Part shown: positions 8,784-20,143 of the stretch, one piece after another
Layout of the letters: each line of letters begins with the position of its first letter
Numbering within the stretch: position 1 is the stretch's first letter
From: Roseobacter sp. HKCCD6576-2
GTDB lineage: Bacteria; Pseudomonadota; Alphaproteobacteria; Rhodobacterales; Rhodobacteraceae
Reading direction: 5' to 3'
Assembly: GCF_013179285.1 (NCBI RefSeq)
Contig: NZ_WVNW01000002.1
Location: 372,001-436,000 of the forward strand
Length of the DNA stretch: 64,000 nucleotides
Notes under the pieces: generated by a model
The model's input: the letters and a program-made list of their open reading frames with translations, nothing else
What the model was told of the DNA's origin: nothing
Database searches by the model: none
Position numbers and translations under genes: made by a program

Positions 8784-11465
8784 ATGTCATTCCATCGTCC
8801 TACCCGCCGCGGGTTTATGCAGGGAGGGGCAGCGGCCTTCGGTGCCGCGACGTTGATGAACTCAACCGCGCTGGCATCGATCGACCCAAACTCATTTAGC
8901 AACCGCACATTCCACGCCACCCACTATGGCCCGTTCGAGGCCGTGGTGCGTGACGGTCGGCTTATCGGCATCAACACGATGATGGAGCTGGACGCCCGTC
9001 CGACCGAGATGCTGACCCAAGGCGTCCTGGATCGGACCTATGATCGGAGCCGCATCGACTATCCGATGGTCCGGAAATCCTACCTGGAAAACTGGCAAAC
9101 CGGCGAGACCCGTCCTGAATTGCGGGGCGAAGAGCCTTATGTTCGGGTCGATTGGGACACGGCGCTCGATCTTACCGCAAAGGCCTTGCTCGACACCGCA
9201 ACCAACTATGGCAATGAGGCGATCTTCAGCTCCTCCTATGGTGGCTGGAGCCATGCGGGCGTCATGCGCCCCAATGTGCTGCAAGGGCGGCTTCTGAACC
9301 TCATGGGCGGCTGCACCAACACGCAAGGCGACTGGTCCGCCGGGGCCTCGCAAATCGCCCTGCCACGGGTCATCGGCGATATGGAAGTGTACTCTCCGCA
9401 ATCTGCTTGGGAGACGATCCGCGACAATACCGAGGTGTTCCTGCTTGTCGGCTGTGACCCGATCAAGAACAACCGCGTCGAATTCCGCGTGGCCGATCAC
9501 GGCATGTATGCACCTTGGGAAATGATCCGCGATGCAGGCGTCCGCTTCATCTCGATCAACCCGCAGCGCACGGCGACCGATGACTATCTGAATGCTGAAT
9601 GGATGCGCATCATCCCCAACACCGATGTCGCGTTGTTCCTGGCGATGGCCTATCACGTGCTCGATCAAGGTCTCGAAGACCGCGCGTATATGGACCGTTA
9701 CACCGTCGGCGCGGATCGCTGGATCGCCTATGTCCAGGGTGAGGGCGAAGACGCAACGCCGAAAACCCCGGAATGGGCTGCCGCGATCACCGGCATCGAC
9801 GCCGATGAGATCCGGGCGCTGGCCGAGCTTCTGGCAACCTCAACCACCTCGATTGCTGGCGCCTGGTCGCTGCAACGGGCACAGCATGGCGAGATGACCC
9901 ACTGGGCCATCGTCAACTTCTCCGCACTCACGGGGCAAATCGGGCGGCCGGGCAGTGGTGTCGGCTTTAGCTGGCACTATGGCAATGGCGGCATGCCGCA
10001 ATCGGGCCAAGCCACGCCAACAGGGCTGAGCCAGGGCCGAAACTTTGTGCGCGGCACCTGTCCGGCCGGTCGGATCACCGACATGCTGGAAAATCCCGGC
10101 ATGGAGTTCACCTATAACGGCAACCCGGGCGTTTATCCCGAGGTTCACATGATCTTCAACGCCGGCAACAACTTCATGTCGCACCAGCAGGACACCAACA
10201 GGCTGATCCGGGCGCTGGAAACCGTCGACACGATTGTCAGCGTCGATGTCTGGTGGACGGCGGCGACCCGGTGGGCCGATATCGTGCTGCCCGCGTCGTC
10301 TTCGCTGGAACGTGATGACATCACCTCGGGCGGAACCTATTCCAATGACCGGGTCTATGCGATGAAGAAGGTCATCGAGCCGGTGGGCGAAAGCCGTTCG
10401 GATTACGAGATATTCGAGGGTCTCGCCGACAAGCTGGGCCTTTGGGCGCAGTTCACCGATGGCGAAGAGTTCATGACCCATATTCGGGCAGCCTATGAAC
10501 GGTCCTCCGCTGCGGACGAAATCCCGTTCGAAGAGTTCTGGGAAAAGGGCTATGCCCGGATGGAAGTGCCGGACGAAGCCCGCGCTTGGGTGCGGCACAG
10601 CGCCTTTATCGACGACCCGGAAGGCAACCCGCTGCACACGACCTCGGGCCGGATCGAGATGTATTGCGAAGACATCGCCGCGATGGAGATCGGCGATTGC
10701 CCGGGCATGCCGATGTGGATGGAGAAGCACGAATATCTCGGCAATGCCGAGCCTGGGCAACTCCACGTCGTGTCGCCACACCCATGGTTCCGGCTGCACA
10801 GCCAGATGGACCAATCCGAGAGCTTGCGCGACCTTTATAAGGTCCAAGGCCGGGAACCGGTGCGGATCAACCGGCAGGATGCCGAAGAACGCGGCATTGC
10901 CGACGGTGACTTGGTCGAGCTCTATAACGACCGTGGCACGGTCATCGCCGGGGCAGTCCTCAGTGATGAGATCATGCCGGGGGTTGTGTCGATCTACGAG
11001 GGTTGCTGGCCGCAGCTCGATGGTCAAGGCCGGTGTAACTCGGGGCTGGTGAACTTCATCACCTCGACGCAACGCGCCTCGGGTCTCAGCCAAGCCAACT
11101 CGGCCAACACGGTGCTCGCCTCGCTGCGGCGTTGCGAGGATCCCGAGGGGCCGAACATGGCCTATGAGAAGCCCGATATCATCGAGATGGATGAAGTGGC
11201 CTTCGCCGCGCCGGACTACGATGATCTGGGTCTCGACCGCCTCTATGATCTGACCGACGCGCTCTATGCCGATATGGAGCCTGCGGAACGTCTGTTCTAC
11301 GAGCGGTGTACGGTCTGCCACGGGCCGCGTGAGCCCCACCACTTCACGCAGCTCCAATGGCGCGGTATCACGCCCTCGATGTTCCCACGGGCGGGTCTGG
11401 ATGAGGAAGAGGCCGCAATGGTCACCGACTATCTGATGCGCCACGCCTCCGACGCGCCGAACTAA
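8784..11465 (+). CDS. torA: TMAO reductase catalytic subunit TorA with an additional C-terminal haem c motif
   Basis: An 893-residue periplasmic molybdoenzyme of the DMSO/TMAO reductase family. The ATG at 8784 has AAGGAGG upstream and opens a Tat signal (RRGFMQGGAAAFGAATL). Diagnostic stretches include SSYGGWSHAG (the Mo-coordinating serine region), GDWSAGASQ, CDPIKNNRVEFR and VVSPHPWFRLHSQMD. TorA normally ends soon after the region matching YEKPDIIEMD. Here about 75 residues follow with a haem c motif CTVCH (Cys 842 and 845, His 846; codons from 11307), then QLQWRGITPSMFPRAGL and an amphipathic end helix. That tail resembles the monohaem C-terminal domain of TorC. It should reduce TMAO to trimethylamine with bis-MGD cofactor. 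No separate torC or torD is seen in the window. Confidence 0.93.
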   Translation: MSFHRPTRRGFMQGGAAAFGAATLMNSTALASIDPNSFSNRTFHATHYGPFEAVVRDGRLIGINTMMELDARPTEMLTQGVLDRTYDRSRIDYPMVRKSYLENWQTGETRPELRGEEPYVRVDWDTALDLTAKALLDTATNYGNEAIFSSSYGGWSHAGVMRPNVLQGRLLNLMGGCTNTQGDWSAGASQIALPRVIGDMEVYSPQSAWETIRDNTEVFLLVGCDPIKNNRVEFRVADHGMYAPWEMIRDAGVRFISINPQRTATDDYLNAEWMRIIPNTDVALFLAMAYHVLDQGLEDRAYMDRYTVGADRWIAYVQGEGEDATPKTPEWAAAITGIDADEIRALAELLATSTTSIAGAWSLQRAQHGEMTHWAIVNFSALTGQIGRPGSGVGFSWHYGNGGMPQSGQATPTGLSQGRNFVRGTCPAGRITDMLENPGMEFTYNGNPGVYPEVHMIFNAGNNFMSHQQDTNRLIRALETVDTIVSVDVWWTAATRWADIVLPASSSLERDDITSGGTYSNDRVYAMKKVIEPVGESRSDYEIFEGLADKLGLWAQFTDGEEFMTHIRAAYERSSAADEIPFEEFWEKGYARMEVPDEARAWVRHSAFIDDPEGNPLHTTSGRIEMYCEDIAAMEIGDCPGMPMWMEKHEYLGNAEPGQLHVVSPHPWFRLHSQMDQSESLRDLYKVQGREPVRINRQDAEERGIADGDLVELYNDRGTVIAGAVLSDEIMPGVVSIYEGCWPQLDGQGRCNSGLVNFITSTQRASGLSQANSANTVLASLRRCEDPEGPNMAYEKPDIIEMDEVAFAAPDYDDLGLDRLYDLTDALYADMEPAERLFYERCTVCHGPREPHHFTQLQWRGITPSMFPRAGLDEEEAAMVTDYLMRHASDAPN

Positions 11466-11480
11466 GGCGGCGACATCTCC

Positions 11481-11524
11481 GGGCCGGGCGATCCTCTTCT
11501 TGGGTTGCCCGGCCCATCTTCTCT
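11481..11524 (+). terminator. Terminator or attenuator after torA
   Basis: A perfect 9-bp stem, GGGCCGGGC at 11481-11489 with GCCCGGCCC at 11507-11515, followed by the pyrimidine-rich ATCTTCTCTT. It lies 16 bp after the torA stop and 33 bp before moeA. It may end most torA transcripts while allowing some readthrough into the cofactor genes. Confidence 0.6.
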
Positions 11525-11556
11525 TCCCATCCACCTTTGGTTTTCGGAGTTTTTTC

Positions 11557-12828
11557 ATGGATGGCACGTTTGTTTCTTGCGGGTGCTGTGACGATGCCCC
11601 GGCGAAGACAAGAGCAAGCCTCATGTCAGTGGCGGACGCCGTTGCATTGGCGCTTTGCGACATTGCCCCGGTGGCGGGCCGCGCGCTTCGATCTCTGGGC
11701 GACGCCCTCGGGCGCGTGACGGTCGACCGGATCGACGCGCCGGGGCCGTTGCCCCGTTTTGACAGCGCGGCGATGGACGGCGTCGCGCTCCGCACGGCTG
11801 ATCTCGCGCAAGCCTCCGACCTGCCATTGGCAGGCACCATTGCCGCCGGAGATGGCCCGTCGGATTTGCCCGCCGGGCGGGCGATGCAGATTTTCACCGG
11901 CGCACCGGTGCCGCACGGTGCCGATGCGGTGGTGATGATTGAGCGCTGCCGGATTTCCGACGACCATGTGCATATCGATCACCCGCCCGCGCCGGGGGAC
12001 AACATCCGGCCCATGGGCAGCGATCAAGCGCCGGGCCAATCCCTTATCGAGGCCGGAACCCGGCTCACGCCGCATCATATCGGTCTGTTGGCCGCCAATG
12101 GCGTGACTGAGGTCGCTCTCCGGCGGAAACCACGGATCGCGGTCTTCTCGACCGGCGATGAACTGACCGAAGGCGCTTGTGCAGGGGGCCAGATCAACGA
12201 CGCCAATCGGCCCATGCTTCTGGCCTTGATCCGCGCCGCCGGGGCCGAGGCGGTGGATGCCGGTGTCATCCCCGATGATCTTGCGGCGAGCGCCGAGGCC
12301 TTGGCCCGTGTCGCGCCGAATGTGGACCTGATCGTGACGTCGGGCGCGGTCTCGATGGGCGGCAAAGACCATCTGCGCGCCGCCTTGGATGCGGCAGGGG
12401 GTGCGGTTCGTGGATGGCGCGTCGCCATAAAGCCCGGCAAGCCGGTGCTTTTCGGACGCATCGGGGAGGCGGCTTATACCGGTCTGCCGGGCAACCCATT
12501 CGCGGTGCATGTGGGCTTTCACCTTTTCGTCGCGCCGCAGATCGCCCGCTTATCCGGCACCGCGCCTCGGGCTTTCGCAACCGTCCCGGCGCGCGCAGGT
12601 TTCGATTGGACCCGCAAAGCGAGCCGGGCCGAGGTCTTCCCCGTACGCCTCCTGCGTTATGATGAAACTGGCCTGCCCGTGTTGGAGCGGCTTGGCCGCA
12701 GCGTCTCGGGCACGCTTCTGCCGCTGAGCGGCGCAGATGGTTTGGCGATGGTTCCGGCAGAGACATGCGATCTGCGCTCAGGCGACGCGCTGCGCTGGCA
12801 GCCGTTTTCCCAAGGAGATATCCAATGA
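11557..12828 (+). CDS. moeA: Molybdopterin molybdenumtransferase MoeA
   Basis: A 423-residue MoeA: it inserts molybdenum into adenylylated molybdopterin in the cytoplasm, in the last steps of cofactor synthesis. ATG 11557 follows CGGAG. Typical MoeA segments are RFDSAAMDGVALR, AGDG, RAMQIFTGAPVPHGADAVVMIE, the MoCF-binding IAVFSTGDEL and NDANRPML, VTSGAVSMGGKDH and KPGKPVLFG...GLPGNPFAV. The N-terminus carries an unusual CGCC cluster at about residues 7-10. Its position just after torA suggests a supply of cofactor for TMAO reductase. It overlaps the next gene by ATGA. Confidence 0.93.
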   Translation: MDGTFVSCGCCDDAPAKTRASLMSVADAVALALCDIAPVAGRALRSLGDALGRVTVDRIDAPGPLPRFDSAAMDGVALRTADLAQASDLPLAGTIAAGDGPSDLPAGRAMQIFTGAPVPHGADAVVMIERCRISDDHVHIDHPPAPGDNIRPMGSDQAPGQSLIEAGTRLTPHHIGLLAANGVTEVALRRKPRIAVFSTGDELTEGACAGGQINDANRPMLLALIRAAGAEAVDAGVIPDDLAASAEALARVAPNVDLIVTSGAVSMGGKDHLRAALDAAGGAVRGWRVAIKPGKPVLFGRIGEAAYTGLPGNPFAVHVGFHLFVAPQIARLSGTAPRAFATVPARAGFDWTRKASRAEVFPVRLLRYDETGLPVLERLGRSVSGTLLPLSGADGLAMVPAETCDLRSGDALRWQPFSQGDIQ

Positions 12829-13352
12829 CCGATATTCAACTGGCCGCGATCCGGTTCGAAACCGATGATGTCGACGCGCTGCTCAGCGATGTGGCCGCCG
12901 CGTTGACCGCCGAGCGTCTTGCGGTGCGCGGGGTCTTGCAGAGCCGGGGTGAGGTCAGCGGCGACTGCCATTGCGCCGATATGGATTTGACCAGCATCGG
13001 CACCGGGCAGGTGTTTCGGATTTCCCAACCGCTTGGCAACGGCTCGCGCGGCTGCCGCCTCGACCCCGGGGCTTTGGCTGAATGTTCGGCCCATCTTGAA
13101 GCCGAACTGGCTGCAGGTGCCGATCTGTTGATCCTCAATCGCTTTGGCCGTGGCGAAAGCGAAGGGCGCGGCTTCCGCGACTTGATCTTTACGGCTTTGG
13201 CGCGTGGCGTGCCAGTTTTGACCGCGGTGCGCCCAACCTATGCCGATGCTTGGGCCGCCTTCGGCGGAGGGGCGACGACAGACTTACCGGTCCATCTTGG
13301 GGCCGTTTGTGACTGGGCGCATCGCGCCATGGCGGTACGTCATGCCGCTTGA
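12825..13352 (+). CDS. DUF2478 family protein, molybdenum-locus associated
   Basis: A 175-residue protein starting MTDIQLAAIRFE at an ATG overlapping the moeA stop (ATGA), with AAGGAG upstream. It fits DUF2478, a small family commonly found beside molybdenum cofactor or molybdoenzyme genes and sometimes compared with THEP1-type nucleotide-binding proteins. Visible segments are CHCADMDL, ADLLILNRFGRGESEGRGF and PVLTAVRP, which look like strand-turn elements of an alpha/beta fold. No Walker A motif is intact. It sits between moeA and moaA in the same transcription unit and probably serves molybdenum metabolism. The exact role is unknown. Confidence 0.75.
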   Translation: MTDIQLAAIRFETDDVDALLSDVAAALTAERLAVRGVLQSRGEVSGDCHCADMDLTSIGTGQVFRISQPLGNGSRGCRLDPGALAECSAHLEAELAAGADLLILNRFGRGESEGRGFRDLIFTALARGVPVLTAVRPTYADAWAAFGGGATTDLPVHLGAVCDWAHRAMAVRHAA

Positions 13353-14349
13353 TAGTACACCAATGCCGCTGATCGACCGGTTTGGGCGTCGTGTGACCTA
13401 TCTTCGGCTGTCGGTGACCGACCGGTGCGATCTCCGCTGTACCTATTGCATGGCGGAGAAGATGGTGTTCTTGCCCAAACGCGATCTCTTGAGCCTGGAG
13501 GAACTGGCACGTCTATCGCGTGTTTTTGTCCGCCACGGCGTCCGCAAACTGCGGATTACGGGCGGTGAGCCGCTGGTGCGTCGCGATGTGCTCGATCTGT
13601 TTCGCGATCTCGGGCGGGACGTGCGGCGGGGCGATCTGGATGAGGTGACGCTGACCACGAACGGGACGCAACTCGTCCGCCATGCCGACGCGCTGGCGGC
13701 GGCGGGCGTGCGGCGGGTGAATGTCTCGCTTGATACGCTCGACCCGGCGCGGTTTCGCGCTGTGACCCGGCTTGGCACGCTTGCGACGGTGTTGGCCGGC
13801 ATCGATGCGGCCTTGGCGGCGGGTCTTTCCGTGAAACTTAACGCGGTTGCCAGCCGCGGCGCCTTCCAAGCGGAGCTTGATGATCTGATCCTGTTCGCCC
13901 ATGGCCGTGGCATGGATTTGACGCTGATCGAAGAGATGCCGGCAGGCGACACAGGGTCGGATCGGGCGGATCGGGCGCTGTCTCTGGCAGATGTGCAGCG
14001 CGATCTGGCGCAGCGTTGGACGCTGGAGCCGCTGCGTGCCACAACAGGCGGGCCGGCCCGGTTTGTGCGTCTCCGCGAAACCGGCGGACGGCTTGGGTTC
14101 ATATCTCCAATGTCGTGTAGCTTCTGTGCGCTGTGTAATCGGGTGCGGGTCAGTTGCACGGGACAGCTTTATCCTTGCATGGGCGACGAAGGTGCGGTCG
14201 ATTTGCGCGCACCGCTCCGCATCTCGGACCAAGCTGTGTTTGCCGCGATCCGAGAGGCGTTGGAGCACAAGCCGCAACGCCATCGGTTCGATGCTACGGC
14301 TATGAACAGCCCGACCTTGGCGCGTCATATGTCGGCGCTTGGGGGTTAG
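13342..14349 (+). CDS. moaA: GTP 3',8-cyclase MoaA
   Basis: A radical-SAM enzyme of about 335 residues that makes (8S)-3',8-cyclo-7,8-dihydroguanosine 5'-triphosphate from GTP, the first step of molybdopterin synthesis. The first 4Fe-4S cluster motif is CDLRCTYC (Cys 29, 33, 36). SAM-binding GGEPL and TTNGTQL follow. The second cluster is in SCSFCALCNRVR with a further Cys near LYPC. The protein ends in the GG that is essential in MoaA. The start is uncertain: ATG 13342 overlaps the DUF2478 gene by 11 bp, and ATG 13363 is the alternative; neither has a strong ribosome binding site. Confidence 0.93.
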   Translation: MPLDSTPMPLIDRFGRRVTYLRLSVTDRCDLRCTYCMAEKMVFLPKRDLLSLEELARLSRVFVRHGVRKLRITGGEPLVRRDVLDLFRDLGRDVRRGDLDEVTLTTNGTQLVRHADALAAAGVRRVNVSLDTLDPARFRAVTRLGTLATVLAGIDAALAAGLSVKLNAVASRGAFQAELDDLILFAHGRGMDLTLIEEMPAGDTGSDRADRALSLADVQRDLAQRWTLEPLRATTGGPARFVRLRETGGRLGFISPMSCSFCALCNRVRVSCTGQLYPCMGDEGAVDLRAPLRISDQAVFAAIREALEHKPQRHRFDATAMNSPTLARHMSALGG

Positions 14350-14418
14350 TCTATTGGTATCGATTTGGGACGGGTCGCGCCATCGTCTGGATGAGGGCGG
14401 TTGTTTCAAAGACGCGTA

Positions 14419-14432
14419 TTGATGCGCGTCAA
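14419..14432. promoter_or_regulatory. Crp/Fnr-type operator upstream of the host-attachment gene
   Basis: TTGATGCGCGTCAA fits TTGAY-N4-RTCAA exactly. It lies in the 294-bp gap after moaA, 212 bp before the next start codon. The distance is long for a direct activator site, but it leaves room for a promoter with a long leader. Confidence 0.55.
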
Positions 14433-14643
14433 TCCCTCGATCGGATCGCCAGGTTAACCTGCGGCCATGGGCCGTTTCTCGGGTATCTACGAGCTTTCGG
14501 AATCCGCTGCGAGTGCGTCGTCGGAGGCCGCCGTTCATCCCGGCTGCGTGGGATAGCGCCATGCGCTTGCGTGAGATCATGCGGCCTTGCGAGATGTCTC
14601 AAAAATCGCGGAGCCATCATTGTTGGAGAAGAGGAGACGGAGC

Positions 14644-15081
14644 ATGAAACCGACAATCACTTGGGTCCTTCTCGCGGATGCGCAATCCGCGCGGATCGTG
14701 ATGAATGCGGGGCCGGGGAAAGGGTTTTCTGACGTGCCCGGCAAGCAGTTCAAAGCTGCGCCGCCGACAGAGTACGCCGACACGCCGGGGCAGGGGCAAA
14801 GCAGCCATGGGCCGGGCCGCGCGGCGATGACACGGCGCGATCCGAAAGCGGCAGCAGCCAAGGCCTTTGCCAAGAGGCTTGCCGATGATCTCGCCGAGGC
14901 TCAACGCGCCGGACATTTCGCGCGCCTGGTGCTTGTGGCCGGGCCGCAGATGTTGGGCGATTTGAGAGAGGCGTTGAGCCCGCCCGTGCGAGCGGCACTT
15001 TTGGGCGAGTTGGACAAGACCTTGACCGAGGTCGCGCTTGCCGATCTGCCCGAGCATCTCGCCGATATACTTGCCAGTTGA
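14644..15081 (+). CDS. Host-attachment (Host_attach) family protein
   Basis: A 145-residue soluble protein of the family named for a Rhizobiales protein required for attachment to host cells. The start ATG 14644 has GGAGACGG upstream and opens TITWVLLADAQSARI, the usual N-terminal strand. A glycine/proline-rich stretch follows (residues about 20-65), then a helical half with FAKRLADDLAEAQRAGHFARLVLVA. Its fold recalls eRF1/archaeal L7Ae-like 'VLVADAxxARI' domains. The family name reflects one phenotype, and many members may serve stress or translation functions. The upstream Fnr-type box hints at expression when oxygen is low. Confidence 0.7.
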   Translation: MKPTITWVLLADAQSARIVMNAGPGKGFSDVPGKQFKAAPPTEYADTPGQGQSSHGPGRAAMTRRDPKAAAAKAFAKRLADDLAEAQRAGHFARLVLVAGPQMLGDLREALSPPVRAALLGELDKTLTEVALADLPEHLADILAS

Positions 15082-15163
15082 ACCCGCATGAGGGCTGGCG
15101 CTTAAGTGCCTTTGGGATCGGTCATTGCTCGGCAAACATCTTGACCGGTCCCGCACTGTCCGA

Positions 15164-15177
15164 TTGACCGAGATTAA
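15164..15177. promoter_or_regulatory. Imperfect Crp/Fnr-type operator upstream of the acyl-CoA synthetase operon
   Basis: TTGACCGAGATTAA differs from TTGAY-N4-RTCAA at one base in the right half-site. It ends 46 bp before the start codon of the synthetase gene, a typical promoter distance. Confidence 0.5.
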
Positions 15178-15223
15178 TGACGCCTGCGGATGGTCTGCCA
15201 CTCTTTCCGATGAGGAGGAGACC

Positions 15224-16911
<1,688 letters not shown>

Positions 16912-16915
<4 letters not shown>

Positions 16916-18906
16916 CTGTGATCGACAAACCGCGCCTCGACCGGGCACATGTGCTGGCGCTTCTGCGCGAAATGATCCGCATCCGCCGGTTCGAAGACAA
17001 ATGCGCCGAGCTTTATACGCAGCAGAAGATCCGGGGGTTCCTGCATCTCTATGACGGCGAGGAGGCCGTGGCCGCGGGGATCATTCCTGTTCTTGGTCCC
17101 GACGACGCGGTTGTCGCGACCTACCGAGAACATGGCCACGCGCTGGTGCGCGGCGTGCCAATGACCACGATCATGGCCGAGATGTATGGCAAGGCCGAGG
17201 GCTGCTCCGGTGGGCGCGGCGGCTCCATGCATCTGTTCGATGCCGAGACGAATTTCTTGGGCGGGAACGCAATTGTCGGCGGCGGTTTGCCGCTGGCCAC
17301 GGGTCGGGCCCTGGCCGACCGGATGAACGGCACCCAAAATGTGACTGCCTGTTTCTTTGGCGAAGGGGCGGTGGCCGAGGGCGAGTTTCACGAGGCGATG
17401 AACCTGGCACAGCTTTGGGGCCTGCCGGTGCTGTTTGTCTGCGAAAACAACGGCTACGCCATGGGGTCGGCCATCGAGCGGACCGAGGCGCAGGTTGAGG
17501 TGGCAAAGAAGGCCGCAGGTTACGGCATGGCGGCGGAGCAGGTCGACGGCATGGATGTCGTCGCGGTGGAGGCCGCCGCGCGGCGCGCCATCGCGCAGAT
17601 CCGCGAGACCAGCGCACCGATGCTTCTGGAATGTCAGACCTATCGGTTCCGGGCCCATTCGATGTTCGACCCGCAGCTTTACCGCGACAAGGATGAGGTC
17701 GCCGCCTGGCGACAAAAAGGCCCGATTGTCCGCTTCCGATCCTGGCTGCTCGACAACAATTTGGTCCACAAAGAGGACGTGCAGGCGATCGAAGACGCCG
17801 CCGATGCCGAGATTGCTGAGGCCGTCGCCTTCGCCGAAGCTGGAACATGGGAGCCCGTGGCGGCACTCACCGAGCATGTTCTTGGGCCGCAACCGGCACC
17901 ACGAGCGGCGGCGACACCTTCTGGCACAACCGTGGAGACCACCTATCGCGAGGCCGTCAAGCAAGGCATCCTTGATGCGATGCTGCGTGATGATCGGGTG
18001 TTTCTGATGGGCGAGGATGTGGGGGCCTATGGCGGCTGCTACGCGGTCTCGAAAGGCTTGATGGACGAGTTTGGTGAGGCGCGCATCCGCGATACGCCGC
18101 TGTCAGAGTCTGGCTTCACCGGGGCCGGGATCGGGGCCGCCGTCGCAGGTATGCGGCCTATCGTGGAACTGATGACGGTAAACTTCTCGATGTTGGCGCT
18201 GGATCAGATTCTGAACACGGCGGCGACGCTGCGGCATATGTCGGGCGGGCAATTCGGCGTGCCGCTGGTGATCCGCATGGCGACCGGCGCAGGCAAGCAG
18301 CTCGCTGCGCAGCATTCGCATAGTTTGGAAGGCTGGTATGCCCACATCCCCGGACTGAAAGTCTTGGTGCCAGCCACGCTCGAGGATGCGCGCGGGATGC
18401 TCTGGACGGCGCTCGAAGACCCTGATCCGGTGCTGATCTTCGAAAATGTGATGCTTTATAACCGTTCGGGCCGGATTGATGAAGCCGCAGGCGCGGTCGA
18501 TATCTCCAAGGCCGCTATACGCCGCGAGGGCGCCGATCTGAGCCTGATCACCTATGGTGGATCGCTGTTCAAAACGCTTGATGCGGCGGAGGCACTGGCC
18601 AAAGACGGGATCGAGGCCGAGGTGATCGACCTGCGCAGCCTAAGACCGTTGGATGATGCCACCATCCTGGCTTCGGTGGGCAAAACCCGCCGTGCCGTGA
18701 TCGTCGATGAAGGTTGGCGCAGCGGGTCGCTCGCCGCCGAAATCTCCGCCCGAATTATGGAGCAGGCGCTTTGGTCGCTTGATGCGCCGGTGGGCCGGGT
18801 TTGCTCGGTTGAGGTGCCGATCCCCTATCCCAAACATCTGGAAGAGGCAGCGATCCCTCAGATCGACAGCATTGTCACCGCGGCCAAATCGCTGTTCGGG
18901 CGCTAA
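16912..18906 (+). CDS. Thiamine-dependent 2-oxo acid/acetoin dehydrogenase E1, alpha and beta fused
   Basis: A 664-residue fusion. Residues 1-330 are E1 alpha: [21 protein letters not shown], and the thiamine diphosphate motif from [12 protein letters not shown] to CENNGYAMG. About 342-664 are E1 beta: [59 protein letters not shown] and [14 protein letters not shown]. It decarboxylates a 2-oxo acid, or cleaves acetoin, and passes the acyl group to the lipoyl arm of E2. The sequence resembles both AcoA/AcoB and pyruvate dehydrogenase E1, so the substrate is open. It is coupled to the synthetase upstream and lies 1 bp before the E2 gene. No E3 gene follows. Confidence 0.9.
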
Positions 18907-18907
18907 G

Positions 18908-20143
18908 ATGGGTGTGTTTGCGATGCCCTCACTCGGGGCGGATATGGAAGATGGTACTCTTGTCGAATGGATGATTGCCGAGGGCGACACCGTCGCGCGC
19001 GGCGATGTGGTGGCTGTTGTCGAAACCCAAAAAGGCGCAATCGAGATCGAGTGTTTCGAGGTCGGACCAGTCTCGAAACTGCTCGTCCCGGTGGGCCAGG
19101 TGGTGCCGGTTGGTGCACCCTTGGCTGTGATCGGCGAGGGAGACGTGCCAGAACCGGCGCCGGAACCCATGCCTGCCGCCGCGCCGCAGGCCCAACCGGA
19201 CGCGCCGCCAGCACCAAGCCCAGAGCGGCCAGTTCCGCCCGCCGCGGCTCCACCGGCAAGGCCGCCACGTGCTGATGGCGCGGCCGGTTCCACTATTCCG
19301 TCCACCTCGGATCAGCCACGCGCCACGCCTGCGGCCCGATTGCGAGCGCAGGAAATCGGCGTCGACCTGAGTGGGATCTCGGGCACCGGACCAGATGGGG
19401 TGATTGTTCTGGGCGATGTCGCGCGCGGCCAGGGTGCCGTGCCCCCACCGCAAGCCACCGCGCCGACAAAGAAAGACCCGAAAGCCGAAATGCGTAAAGC
19501 CATTGCTGCGGCCATGGCACGGTCCAAACAAACCATTCCGCATTTCTACCTATCGCAAACCATTGATGTGCAACCGGCGTTGGACCACCTGGCAACGCTA
19601 AATACCAACCGCCCGCCGGCGGAGCGGCTGTTGCTCGGCGCGCTCTTGGTACGGGCGACGGCCCTGGCCGCGCGGGCCTGCCCAACGATGAACGGCCACT
19701 ACGAGGGCAGCGATTTCCAGCCCGCGTCCGATGTTAATGTGGGTCTTGCAATTGCGCTTCGCGGGGGCGGGTTGGTTGCACCTGCGGTGATGCAGGCTGA
19801 CACGCTGACGCTTGATGAGACCATGATGGCGATGCGCGATTTAGTCGCCCGTGCCCGAGCCGGGCGTTTGCGCGGAACCGAGATGACCGCTGGCACACTG
19901 ACCTTGTCGAGCCTTGGCGACAGCGGGGCGGAAACGATGGGCGGCGTCATCTTCCCGCCGCAGGTGGCGCTGGTCGGGCTGGGCGCGCCGCAGCTTCGAC
20001 CGTGGGTGGTCGATGGGGCGCTTCAGCCGCGCCAGGTGATTCACCTGACCCTCTCCGTCGATCACAGGGTCAATGACGGGCGCCAAGCGTCTCGTTTCCT
20101 GACTGCATTCGACTCCCATCTGACATCTCCGGAGGCCTTATGA
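18908..20143 (+). CDS. Dihydrolipoamide acyltransferase (E2)
   Basis: A 411-residue E2. Residues 1-78 are a lipoyl domain with the lipoylated lysine at 42 (VETQKGAIEIE). About 80-137 is a flexible Ala/Pro linker. About 138-172 is the peripheral-subunit-binding domain (TPAARLRAQEIGVDLSGISGTGPDG). The rest is the trimeric catalytic domain, with LSVDHRVNDGRQASRF near the C-terminus carrying the active-site His and Asp. ATG 18908 starts 1 bp after the E1 stop and places the lipoyl domain at the N-terminus. It moves the acyl group from lipoamide to CoA. The expected E3, which would reoxidise the lipoyl arm, must be encoded elsewhere. Confidence 0.92.
   Translation: MGVFAMPSLGADMEDGTLVEWMIAEGDTVARGDVVAVVETQKGAIEIECFEVGPVSKLLVPVGQVVPVGAPLAVIGEGDVPEPAPEPMPAAAPQAQPDAPPAPSPERPVPPAAAPPARPPRADGAAGSTIPSTSDQPRATPAARLRAQEIGVDLSGISGTGPDGVIVLGDVARGQGAVPPPQATAPTKKDPKAEMRKAIAAAMARSKQTIPHFYLSQTIDVQPALDHLATLNTNRPPAERLLLGALLVRATALAARACPTMNGHYEGSDFQPASDVNVGLAIALRGGGLVAPAVMQADTLTLDETMMAMRDLVARARAGRLRGTEMTAGTLTLSSLGDSGAETMGGVIFPPQVALVGLGAPQLRPWVVDGALQPRQVIHLTLSVDHRVNDGRQASRFLTAFDSHLTSPEAL

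Noticed and set aside
9840-11897. 685-codon minus-strand open stretch opposite torA
   Set aside because: It is a high-GC mirror of the torA frame, with no signals of its own; torA is unmistakable.
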